Positions 55,104 to 63,591 of a DNA stretch of 64,000 nt are shown one piece after another. The position numbers and the translations under genes are program-made. The notes beneath the pieces were generated by a model. The model made no database searches. It saw only the letters and a program-made list of their open reading frames with translations, and had not been told where the DNA came from. The DNA comes from Sinorhizobium psoraleae (GTDB lineage Bacteria; Pseudomonadota; Alphaproteobacteria; Rhizobiales; Rhizobiaceae): positions 1,054,001 through 1,118,000 of the forward strand of contig NZ_JABEKV010000003.1 in the NCBI RefSeq assembly GCF_013283645.1, written 5' to 3'. Every line of letters starts with the position of its first letter. Position 1 is the stretch's first letter.

Positions 55104-55246
55104 CACGCCAAGAGAGGGACACGATCAATCCCGTTCCCGCGCCAAGCTGTTGGCAGGGGCGCAAATCTGCTAGACTCGGCGAACGAGGATGCCATCCGAA
55201 GGTTTCTCGTAAATGGCCGCTGGGCGCCCGATCAAGTTCATCGTGA

Positions 55247-55663
<417 letters not shown>

Positions 55664-55867
55664 AGGCTCCACGCGACGTGAAAAGGCTGCCGTAACGTTT
55701 TGAGTTCCCGTGTAATTTTTCACAAGCGGATTCTCTTCTGCAAAAATATGCGGTAGAGCTTGTGCCCCACAGCCGGCGCCTCCAGATTGGCAGCCCCCAT
55801 TTCCAGCGACGGTCGATGCTCATCCAGCGGAGAACGCCGCCTTGGACGAGTGCAGGAGATCCGATGC

Positions 55868-56530
55868 ATGAATGCCCGACGTCTCACCTTTGCGGTCGGT
55901 GACATTCACGGATGTTTGGCGCAGCTCGAAGCCTTGCTTTCAAGCATTGAATCCTCCGTGCCGGGAGGCAGGATCATTTTCCTCGGCGACCTGATCGACC
56001 GCGGGCCCGAAAGCCGTGGCGTGGTCGAGCGGATCATGGCAGGCCCGACAAAAGCCGGCTGGGAATGGCTGACCCTCAAGGGCAACCACGAAGAGATGCT
56101 GCTGGCTGCGCGGAGAGGCTATGCCGAGATGAGCGCCTGGCTCATGAACGGCGGCGACGAGACCATGGCTTCCTATGGCGGCGCAATACCCCTGAGCCAT
56201 CTCGTCTGGATGGCGGAGAGGCCGTCGATCATCATCGATCGCTATCGCATTTTCGCGCATGCCGGGGTCGACGAGAACATCCCGTTGGACCAGCAGGGCG
56301 ACGACATCCTGCTTTGGATCAGGACGCCGTCGAACCATTCCGGCAACTACTGGGGCAAGCATCTGTGCCACGGTCACACACCGAGCCGAAGCAATCCGAG
56401 GACCGTCGGCAACAGGACCAATGTCGACTCCGGAGCGGTCTTCGGCGGCGTGCTTTCCTGCGCCGTTTTCGATGACGACAGGCCGGGAGGCCCGATCGGC
56501 TTTCTCGTCACCGAGAGCGCGGACGGCTAG
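55868..56530 (+). CDS. PPP-type metallophosphatase (serine/threonine or bis-phosphate)
   Basis: This 220-residue metallophosphoesterase has all core motifs: AVGDIHGC, FLGDLIDRGPES, LKGNHEEM, and the later FAHAGVDEN and CHGHTPSRS. The layout matches bacterial PPP phosphatases such as PrpA and the ApaH-like group, which act on phosphoproteins or dinucleoside polyphosphates. The ATG at 55868 follows GGAGATCC; the upstream open frame adds an unconserved leader. It is followed by a HAD phosphatase gene on the same strand. The substrate is not determinable from sequence. Confidence 0.9.
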   Translation: MNARRLTFAVGDIHGCLAQLEALLSSIESSVPGGRIIFLGDLIDRGPESRGVVERIMAGPTKAGWEWLTLKGNHEEMLLAARRGYAEMSAWLMNGGDETMASYGGAIPLSHLVWMAERPSIIIDRYRIFAHAGVDENIPLDQQGDDILLWIRTPSNHSGNYWGKHLCHGHTPSRSNPRTVGNRTNVDSGAVFGGVLSCAVFDDDRPGGPIGFLVTESADG

Positions 56531-56631
56531 ACGCTCGCTCCGGTAATATCCGCCTGAAAGCGGATTGTGCCGCCGAGCGCGAGGCGATACTTGTGCGCCT
56601 GTCGCTCGTATTCATCACCTGGAGGATTGGC

Positions 56632-57306
56632 TTGGATCATTTGAATTCGTCGCTTTTCACGAAAAGATTCGCGGCCCTGTTGTTCGATATGGACGGAACA
56701 CTGCTCAACTCGATGGCCGTCGTCGAACGGGTCTGGGGAGCCTGGGCAGTTCGCAACGGGGTTGATCGCGAGATTCTGATGAAGTCCGTGCACGGCGTGC
56801 GTGCGGTCGATACGATCCGCAGACTTGGCCTCGCCGTTGATGCGGAGCTCGAAGCGCGCGAGCTGGCCGCAGCGGAAATTGCAGACGTCGACGGCATCAT
56901 CGAAATTCCCGGCGCCGTTGCTTTTCTAAACTCACTGCCGCCGGAGAAGTGGGCGATCGTCACGTCGGCACCGCTTGAACTTGCCGTTCGCCGCCTTGCT
57001 GCCGCAGGTATCCCGACGCCGCGGCTAATGGTAACCGGCGAAGACGTCTCTGCCGGCAAACCCGATCCGCAAGGCTACCTTCTTGCCGCCGGAAAGCTCG
57101 GCGTCCGTGCCGAGGACTGCCTCGTCTTCGAAGATGCGCCGGCCGGCATTCTTGCGGGCACGTCCGCGGGGGCCGAGGTCGCGGTCATCACCGGCGCTCA
57201 TGTTGCGGCAGCGGACGCGCCACATGTCACGCTCGCACACTACGCCGACGTCGAAGCTCGCCTCGGCGAGGACGGATGGTTGTCTCTGCATCGGCTTCAT
57301 CGCTAA
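56632..57306 (+). CDS. HAD-superfamily phosphatase, sugar-phosphatase type
   Basis: This protein of about 224 residues has the HAD motifs in order: nucleophile Asp in LLFDMDGTLLNS, Thr/Ser in WAIVTSAPLEL, Lys in SAGKPDPQGYL and the acidic pair in CLVFEDAPAGI. It resembles sugar phosphatases of the YfbT/GPP group with an alpha-helical cap. I place the start at TTG 56632 because GGAGG lies seven bases before it and the family sequence begins soon after; a GTG at 56593 would add 13 residues. It is downstream of the PPP phosphatase. The substrate is unknown. Confidence 0.88.
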   Translation: MDHLNSSLFTKRFAALLFDMDGTLLNSMAVVERVWGAWAVRNGVDREILMKSVHGVRAVDTIRRLGLAVDAELEARELAAAEIADVDGIIEIPGAVAFLNSLPPEKWAIVTSAPLELAVRRLAAAGIPTPRLMVTGEDVSAGKPDPQGYLLAAGKLGVRAEDCLVFEDAPAGILAGTSAGAEVAVITGAHVAAADAPHVTLAHYADVEARLGEDGWLSLHRLHR

Positions 57307-57535
57307 CTCGCCATATCTGCATTCATGACATCCGTCGACGTACGTTGGACGCGCGGCGCTTCGGCATTGGCTGACCGAAACGAACGGTCGTTCATCGTCA
57401 TGTAAGAAGTTATTCTATAAACCTTATAGACATTAAACCATCTTTTCTTATCGCGACACTCCTCGCCGGGCACAATCGCAAACTGTACCGTCGAACTGGC
57501 GGCCGAACCTTTGCGAGCGCTGAGAGGCGGACGAC

Positions 57536-58261
57536 ATGGCAAAGACATTGATTGTTCCTGGCCTTTTTGGCTCGAGCGAGGGACATTGGCAACGCTATTG
57601 GCTCGCCGATCATCCGGCCGCGGCAATGGTCGAACAACAGGATTGGAACCACCCAAGGCTTGCTCGCTGGCGGGGGGCGCTCGAAGCGGAGATCTTGAGA
57701 TATGAAACGGTCCACCTGGTGGCGCACAGCCTTGGCTCCGTCCTCGTAGCAGCCTTGGCAGACCGGCCCGTTGCCACACGCGTGAGGAGTGCCCTTCTGG
57801 TCGCGCCGTGTGATCTTGACGAAACGGAGCGGCTGCATCCCGGCGCAATCGACTTCGGACCCATGCCAAATCGCCCGCTACCGTTTCGAAGCCTTGTGGT
57901 GGGTAGTCTTAACGATCCTTACATGCCCTTCGCTCGCCTGAAGTCGCTCTGCGAAAAATGGGGCAGCAGCCTGGTCGACCTGGGGCACGCGGGACACATC
58001 AATGTTGCGAGTGGCTATGGCCGCTGGACCCACGGCTATAATCTGCTCAGGGTCCTGGAGGGTATTGCGGATCTCAAACCGCACCCTCCAGCGGCAGGGA
58101 AGCTTAGGAACTCGCTTGCTGTTGTCGATGCCGGCTCCGGACTGACGCAGGCTCACCTGTCTTCGAACCGAACGGAGGGAGTGACGCCTTCCGCTCCTGC
58201 TTCGCGACTGAGCACCCGAACGGTTGCCGGCCTCCCCCGCAAGTCGTCCAGTCCGCGTTGA
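57536..58261 (+). CDS. RBBP9/YdeN-family serine hydrolase with C-terminal extension
   Basis: This 241-residue alpha/beta hydrolase has the RBBP9/YdeN features: TLIVPGLFGSSEGHWQRYW, nucleophile Ser in LVAHSLGSVL, Asp in SLNDPYMPF and His in LGHAGHINVASG. The family normally ends near residue 185 (HGYNLLRVL), but here about 50 more residues follow, rich in Ser, Pro and Arg and without family resemblance. This tail may result from loss of the original stop codon. The enzyme core looks intact. Its natural substrate is unknown. Confidence 0.85.
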   Translation: MAKTLIVPGLFGSSEGHWQRYWLADHPAAAMVEQQDWNHPRLARWRGALEAEILRYETVHLVAHSLGSVLVAALADRPVATRVRSALLVAPCDLDETERLHPGAIDFGPMPNRPLPFRSLVVGSLNDPYMPFARLKSLCEKWGSSLVDLGHAGHINVASGYGRWTHGYNLLRVLEGIADLKPHPPAAGKLRNSLAVVDAGSGLTQAHLSSNRTEGVTPSAPASRLSTRTVAGLPRKSSSPR

Positions 58262-58493
58262 CCGGCAATTAGGACGATCTGACGAGGATAGGCTGGAACG
58301 ATGCGGCTGAAATGATCTACAGCGCCCCGGGCGGGAACCCGAAAGTCGGATGCCCCTCGGCTGAGGTCTGCTCCCGGCCGGGTTGCAGTCGTGGCGTGAC
58401 TCCTTATGCTGCGACATTGCAACAACATATGTCGGAGTCAGAATCATCGCTCCATCGGGAGTTACGACATAGTCGTTGCAGCGGAGCAAGTGT

Positions 58494-61400
58494 TCAAGTG
58501 CTCAATTTACCACCTCCGCAACTCTCAAGGACCGCTTGAGCATCCTGAAGATCGACCGTCCCGTGGGTGTTAGAGAGACAGCCAAGGAGCGGCTTGAGCA
58601 GCTCACAGGCCTGCGCTCCAAGCCCCTGTGCTCGCCAAAGCCGGGCCAAACTCACCGCCGAGCGCAGTTCCCACATCTTCGCATCTTGCATGCGGGCGAC
58701 GTCGAGGGCACGGCGGAAGCACGCCTCGATTTCGGCAGGATCGCACTCTGAGCTCGATGATATGAGTTCGCCCTTGAGCCGATGCAGCTCCGCCTCGCAC
58801 CAGCGGTTGCCAGTGCGCGCGACAATGGTAAGCGCCTCGTCAATCAAGGTGCTACCCTCAGCAAAACGATCAGCCTTTCCATGCGCCTCCCCGAGTAGGC
58901 CCATCGCCCAAGGCGCCGTCATTCCTGACCCGATCGCCTGCATCCCAGCCAGCCCGTTTCGCAACCGCTCGATACCTTCCGCGATCAGGCCCCGCTCCGC
59001 CAGCACCCACCCCTGCAGGAAGACTCCCTGGGTGTGCCAGAATGGAAATTCGTGTTCGGCCGCGAACGCCAACGCCAACTCCGCCGCCTCCTGCGCCTTG
59101 GCGATGTCGCGTCGATGCACGTGCAAAATCGCCGCCCATGTCAGTACATAGGCACGGCTGAACAAATGCTCGAGCCTCAAGGTCATGGCGAGCGCCTCGT
59201 CCATCAGCTCCAGCGCCCGGTCATCGTGGCCGAGATACCACAGCGCCATACCGCCACGGCACAGGCAGATCGGTCCTCCATCCTGTCCATAGAGCGCTAG
59301 ATGGGCCCGGTGCTGGGCGATGTCGTACTGGCTGATTCCGTGCTCGAAGTGCTTCCATGCCGAGGCGAATTCGCCGCGCCAGGAGCAGGTAATGCCCAAA
59401 GCATAGGACGCTTCCACCACGAGCACAGGATCCGAGATCTGCTGCGCCAACCTCAGAAGCCGTTCGCCAAGGTCCCGTGCCGCGGAAAGCTCGGACCGCA
59501 CGGCGTGATGAATGGTGAGACCGAGGAGCACCGGGAACAGCCTGGGCGTTTCCGGGATCCGCTCAGCCAAGTTGAGAGCACGGTTGTAGACGCGCTCGAC
59601 CTCCGGGTGGCCATAGCCCTTCGCGGCGGTAAGCACTCGTCCCATGGTGATCAACAACGTCAGCTCAAGCTCGAGGCGCTCCGGTCTCTCGGGCATCTGG
59701 GCGAGCAGGTCGAGTGCCTTGGCCAAATGGCCGATGGCCTCGGCGTTCGCCGCACGCTCGTTTGCGCGCTCGGCGGCCCGGTGCCAAAACACGAGGGCTT
59801 GCGGCAGCTCTCCTGCCTCCGTCAGATGATGGGCGAGGAGCTCCGGCTGAGCGGACACGACATGTGGGACGAGTTCTTCGAAGACATGCGCAATACGGCG
59901 ATGTAGTTCCCGGCGGCGGCTCTTGAGGAGCGACTGATACGCGGTATCTCGGACGAGCGCGTGCTTGAAGCTGTAGATCGCGTTAGGGGGACTTCCGCGC
60001 CGAAAAACCAGCTCAGTAGCAACCAGTTGATCAAGGCTCCTCTGCAGCTCATGCTTATCGACCACTGCTAACGCCGCAATCAGCTCATAGGAGAACTCGC
60101 GCCCAATGCAGGCGCCGATCTGGGCCACCACCTTGGCCCTGCCGAGGCGGTCGAGGCGGGCCATCAGCGAGTCGTATAGTGTTACCGGGATCGCCAGCTG
60201 CGGCATATGTGCAGCCCGTCCAAACTGATCGCCGGCCACTCCCAGGAGACCAGATTCGAGCATGGTTTTGGTCAACTCCTCAAGGTACAGCGGTACGCCA
60301 TCGGTGTTGGCCAGGATGTAATCGAGCATGCCGGCAGGCAGTGGCTTTCCGCCGGTCAGCCGTTCGACCAGCGATTGTGCGTGCACCCGGTCGAGACGAT
60401 TCAGGACCACCTTTGTCACGTGCGGGTAACTACGCCAAGGCGGGACGAACTCGGGCCTGTGGGTAATGACCAGCAGCACCGGGAGCTGCCGTATGTGGTT
60501 CACGAACAAGCCGAACAGCTCAAGGCTACTCGCGTCCAGCCAGTGAGCGTCCTCAAGCACCAGGAGCACCGGCTGCTTCGCAGCAAGTCTGGCAAGCTGG
60601 GCGATGAGCACGCCGAATGTTCGGTTCTTACGCTGTTGGGGCGCAAGATCCAGCACTGGACAGCGGCCGGAGCCGGGAATTCCGAGAAGCTCGGCCAACA
60701 ATGGGAGCGCTTCGCCCAGCTCACCCACCTGTTCCGCGATCAGCGCCTGGAGTTTGGCGAGCTTCACGACCGATGAATCCTCGCGCTCAAATCCAGCTTC
60801 CTGTTCAAGCTGGGCAATCACCGGACGAAGCGCGCTGTTGACGTGGTATGGCGACGCGAAGTAGCGGCGCAACCTGTGTGGTTCTCGAAAGAGACGCTCG
60901 CGAAGGGCCAAGGCGAGACGCGACTTGCCAATTCCGGCCTCACCCTCGAGCAGGACGACCTGACCTTCGTTGGCCTTGGCCTGAGTCCAGCGATCGACCA
61001 ACAATGTGAGTTCCGGGTCACGGCCGACCAACGGCAGCACGGTCGCGTGACCGGCCTCGAAGCGGTCGTCGCCACGCACTTCGCCGAGCACCCGAAACGC
61101 TTCCGCCGCCCCGGAAAAACCTTTGATCGGCTGCAGTCCGATGCTTTCGAGCTTGAACTGGCCCCGCAGCAGTGCGCGCGTCGCTTCAGCAATGACTACT
61201 GTGCCGGATCCTGCCAACGTCTGTAGGCGGGCCGCCAGGTTCGGCGTTTCACCTACGACGCTGCATTCCTCGGCCTCGCCGGTGCCGATGATGTCACCCA
61301 CCACGACCAGGCCAGTGGCGATTCCGATCCGAACAGCCAGGTGTTCGCCTGCCGCATCCAGCCGATCGACAGCCTCAACGACCGCGAGGCCGGCCCTCAC

Positions 61401-61862
61401 GGCCCGCTCGGCATCTTCCTCGTGAGCCTGCGGATAGCCGAAGTATACGAGGACGCCGTCGCCCATATACTTGGCAACAAAACCGTCGTACCGGCCGACG
61501 ATCTCGGTGGCGCAAGCACGGTAGGCAACGATCGACTGCCGTAGGTCTTCTGGATCGAGGCGGGCGGAGAGTGCTGTCGATCCAACGAGATCGCAGAACA
61601 TCACCGTAAGCTGTCGCCGTTCCGCCTCGCTGTGGATTGGTGACACGGAGGGACGGAGTGCTGCCGCGGGCGGCGGCGACTGCTGAGCCAGGGTCGCGGC
61701 CGCCCTGAGAAAACGCTTGCGGTCACCAAGAGACAGTCCGAGCTCCTTGAGGTCGGCATCGGTGAGATCGTCGACGACATCGAGATCGATGCCGTTCTTC
61801 AAGAAGGTTTGGCGATACTGCTCAAGCCTGATGCTGGCGAGCCATTCTCCGATGTCGGGCAT
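58494..61862 (-). CDS. SAM-cyclase-ATPase-TPR signalling protein
   Basis: This 1122-residue protein joins four parts. Residues 1-65 are a SAM domain (IGEWLASIRLEQYRQTF). Residues 85-265 are a class III adenylate/guanylate cyclase with metal Asp residues in MFCDLVGSTAL and KYMGDGVLVYFG and the NLAARL motif, so it looks catalytically complete. Residues 285-600 are an AAA-type ATPase (Walker A LEGEAGIGKSRLAL, Walker B LLVLEDAHWLD). The rest is a TPR-like helical repeat region. This layout is a known, large family in rhizobia, where single members are mostly unstudied. It is a single gene. Confidence 0.92.
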   Translation of the reverse strand: MPDIGEWLASIRLEQYRQTFLKNGIDLDVVDDLTDADLKELGLSLGDRKRFLRAAATLAQQSPPPAAALRPSVSPIHSEAERRQLTVMFCDLVGSTALSARLDPEDLRQSIVAYRACATEIVGRYDGFVAKYMGDGVLVYFGYPQAHEEDAERAVRAGLAVVEAVDRLDAAGEHLAVRIGIATGLVVVGDIIGTGEAEECSVVGETPNLAARLQTLAGSGTVVIAEATRALLRGQFKLESIGLQPIKGFSGAAEAFRVLGEVRGDDRFEAGHATVLPLVGRDPELTLLVDRWTQAKANEGQVVLLEGEAGIGKSRLALALRERLFREPHRLRRYFASPYHVNSALRPVIAQLEQEAGFEREDSSVVKLAKLQALIAEQVGELGEALPLLAELLGIPGSGRCPVLDLAPQQRKNRTFGVLIAQLARLAAKQPVLLVLEDAHWLDASSLELFGLFVNHIRQLPVLLVITHRPEFVPPWRSYPHVTKVVLNRLDRVHAQSLVERLTGGKPLPAGMLDYILANTDGVPLYLEELTKTMLESGLLGVAGDQFGRAAHMPQLAIPVTLYDSLMARLDRLGRAKVVAQIGACIGREFSYELIAALAVVDKHELQRSLDQLVATELVFRRGSPPNAIYSFKHALVRDTAYQSLLKSRRRELHRRIAHVFEELVPHVVSAQPELLAHHLTEAGELPQALVFWHRAAERANERAANAEAIGHLAKALDLLAQMPERPERLELELTLLITMGRVLTAAKGYGHPEVERVYNRALNLAERIPETPRLFPVLLGLTIHHAVRSELSAARDLGERLLRLAQQISDPVLVVEASYALGITCSWRGEFASAWKHFEHGISQYDIAQHRAHLALYGQDGGPICLCRGGMALWYLGHDDRALELMDEALAMTLRLEHLFSRAYVLTWAAILHVHRRDIAKAQEAAELALAFAAEHEFPFWHTQGVFLQGWVLAERGLIAEGIERLRNGLAGMQAIGSGMTAPWAMGLLGEAHGKADRFAEGSTLIDEALTIVARTGNRWCEAELHRLKGELISSSSECDPAEIEACFRRALDVARMQDAKMWELRSAVSLARLWRAQGLGAQACELLKPLLGCLSNTHGTVDLQDAQAVLESCGGGKLST

Positions 61863-62216
61863 GACCTAGCATCCTCTGACATGGTCGAATTCGGCTTGTT
61901 CTGAGGCGCTTTCCCTACGAGTCGAGGATATTAAACCTGTGGCCCTGGTCAGTCCTCGTCAATTCAGTCCCACGAGCAGCAAGTGGTCGACCACCACCGC
62001 CTTTCCTGAAGGCTCGTCCGGGTTCGCGATTAGCCGCGTGAAGCTAAATCCCCGGAGCGGGAATGAAAGCATCGGAAAGGCTGTGCTCAGTGTGATTTGA
62101 GTGATTACAGTTTATTGTAAGAATGCGGCCGTTTCAGTTACCTTGGGCACTTTCATGACGAGAATTAGTTGCCACAACCGGGTCTTGGTGTGCTCAACCG
62201 GCTGGCGCTGAAATGC
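61863..62216. other. Intergenic region with a TTACA/TGTAA inverted repeat
   Basis: About 350 bases between the cyclase gene and the degraded antitoxin. The stretch near 62090-62125 is AT-rich and contains TTACA-GTTTAT-TGTAA (62105-62120), a perfect 5-base-arm inverted repeat that could be the old operator of the toxin-antitoxin module. I see no intact gene. Confidence 0.4.
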
Positions 62217-62507
62217 ATGAAGGCGTGGGCCTTGGAGATCTTCTCAAGCCTGAAAAAATGGAGGCATCAGCATCTCCGGCCGCCTGGCGAGGATGCCGTT
62301 CGGATCCTGTTAACCCGGACGGCGAATGAAGGCGCCCTGCCGCTGGAACTTGTCAGCCACAGTGAAGCCTACCCTGCCTGGTTCCGCACCAAGGTATTGC
62401 AGGCGCTCGAGGACACACGACCGGACGTCGATGATGCTGACGCCGATGCGCACTTTCGCGAGCGCCGGGCGGCGGCCTTGCACAAGGCCGTGGCGGGTGA
62501 CCGTTGA
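62217..62507 (+). pseudogene. Truncated RelB/DinJ-type antitoxin remnant
   Basis: From about 62289 the frame encodes DAVRILLTRTANEGALPLEL, the C-terminal half of the RelB/DinJ ribbon-helix-helix antitoxin family, followed by the tail DADAHFRERRAAALHKA. The N-terminal DNA-binding strand and first helix are missing and replaced by unrelated sequence (KAWALEIFSSLKKWRHQ). The stop overlaps the TTG start of a toxin remnant as TTGA, the usual coupling of such pairs. It may still be translated, but it should not bind DNA normally. Confidence 0.65.
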
Positions 62508-62587
62508 GGCTTGTCTGGGCACAGTACGCCCTTCACGATCGGGACGCCATCTTCAGTCACATTGAACTGGGGCTTCCTGGTGCGTGA
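62504..62587 (+). pseudogene. Truncated RelE/ParE-type toxin remnant
   Basis: Starting at TTG 62504 the frame reads LRLVWAQYALHDRDAIFSHI, which closely fits the N-terminus of RelE/ParE-superfamily toxins (pattern LVW..YAL.DRDAIF.YIE). It ends at TGA 62585-62587 after 27 codons, so nearly all of the toxin fold is lost. It follows the antitoxin remnant with a one-base-offset overlap, confirming that this was a RelBE-type module. Confidence 0.65.
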
Positions 62588-62600
62588 CCTGGTGGTTTGG

Positions 62601-63131
62601 CTAGATTTCTCCACTTTGCCGCTTAGCTGCGATGTCGGTTTCCATCTGGAACAGCAAGTTTCGCGTAACACGCGGATCGACCATCTCGGAATTGAAGGCA
62701 ATTGCCGTGATCGCTATCGCGCCAGAGCGAAAGCCGGGATCATGCGTCGGAAGTTCCGAGGGCTCTCGTACTTTCATCTGGAAAGCAACTTCGTTCGTCA
62801 GCGTTGTCATCGGATCGTAGCGCGTTGCACGTGCAACAAAGAACTGTTCGTTTTCCGGTTCCCAAGCGATCTCGTTGTTGTTGGACCGCATGTAGCGCTC
62901 AAACTCATCGAGGGTGAAATGAAGGTTGAGCGATGTCATGCCCTCAGTCATCAACTTGCTTCGCAGCGCCGAGGAGGGCTGGCCTTCGGGGAAGGCCGTT
63001 GCCATGCGCCTCTCTGCAAGCTGCGTGGGCAGATCGGGTCGGAATGCGAGTTTGTATCCGGTCATGAGAACAGTGAAACCGGCGGTGAGTGCGAAGGCAA
63101 ACTTCCAAGACTGAAAATATTCAGCGTTCAT
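62601..63131 (-). CDS. Hypothetical membrane-anchored protein
   Basis: This 176-residue protein is not recognised. An N-terminal hydrophobic segment (FAFALTAGFTVLMTGYKLAF, about residues 10-30) probably anchors it with the rest in the periplasm or cytoplasm. The soluble part is polar, with MTSLNLHFTLDEFERYM and WEPENEQFFVARATRYDP, and no known motif. The start at 63131 is preferred over an ATG four codons earlier because that region supplies GGAG at seven-base spacing. It lies in an AT-richer area next to decayed genes, which may mean recent acquisition. It may be co-transcribed with the next minus-strand gene. Confidence 0.55.
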   Translation of the reverse strand: MNAEYFQSWKFAFALTAGFTVLMTGYKLAFRPDLPTQLAERRMATAFPEGQPSSALRSKLMTEGMTSLNLHFTLDEFERYMRSNNNEIAWEPENEQFFVARATRYDPMTTLTNEVAFQMKVREPSELPTHDPGFRSGAIAITAIAFNSEMVDPRVTRNLLFQMETDIAAKRQSGEI

Positions 63132-63195
63132 AGCAAACTCCATGCGGCATCACTCGCGCCTGCAAGTGGCTGCCGGAAATGACGATGTTTGGGGA

Positions 63196-63510
63196 TTAGG
63201 CTTCGACCGATGCCCAGTCTTCGATCAGGGCCCAATTGTCCCGAGGCGGCTGCGAGATATGGGCGGTTCCAGAATGGCGGGTGCTTTGTCCCGTGGTGGC
63301 GATCACGGTGTACGAAACGAGGAAATCCCCGGCGAGATTGAGATTGTAGGCGTCCAGAAAGGTGCCCGTACCATCCTCGACAGTTCCCAATGCGCTCACA
63401 TGCGGCAGGGTGTCTTCGTGTGCTTCATCGAAATCACCGCCAAAACCGCTGAAAAAGCGGAAGAAAGTAAACTGGCGGATGAACTCGCAGCGCGCGAACG
63501 AGGATCTCAT
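63196..63510 (-). CDS. Hypothetical protein
   Basis: This 104-residue reading frame has no family I recognise and no clear membrane segment. It contains FTFFRFFSGFGGDFDEAHED near the N-terminus and a middle part, FLDAYNLNLAGDFLVSYTVIA, that looks like beta strands. It is on the same strand as, and 64 bases upstream of, the membrane-anchored hypothetical gene, so the two may form a small operon. The ribosome site is weak, so the exact start is doubtful. Confidence 0.45.
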   Translation of the reverse strand: MRSSFARCEFIRQFTFFRFFSGFGGDFDEAHEDTLPHVSALGTVEDGTGTFLDAYNLNLAGDFLVSYTVIATTGQSTRHSGTAHISQPPRDNWALIEDWASVEA

Positions 63511-63591
63511 CGCCGTAAACTTTTTTATCTCTGTATGCTTCGATTGGCGGCCTTAAGGGATTCTTCGGCGTCCATGATTCACGGAGAAAAA

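Noticed and set aside
57878-58489. Minus-strand 203-codon open frame
   Set aside because: It overlaps the end of the RBBP9-like hydrolase on the other strand, has no ribosome site I can see and no recognisable family.
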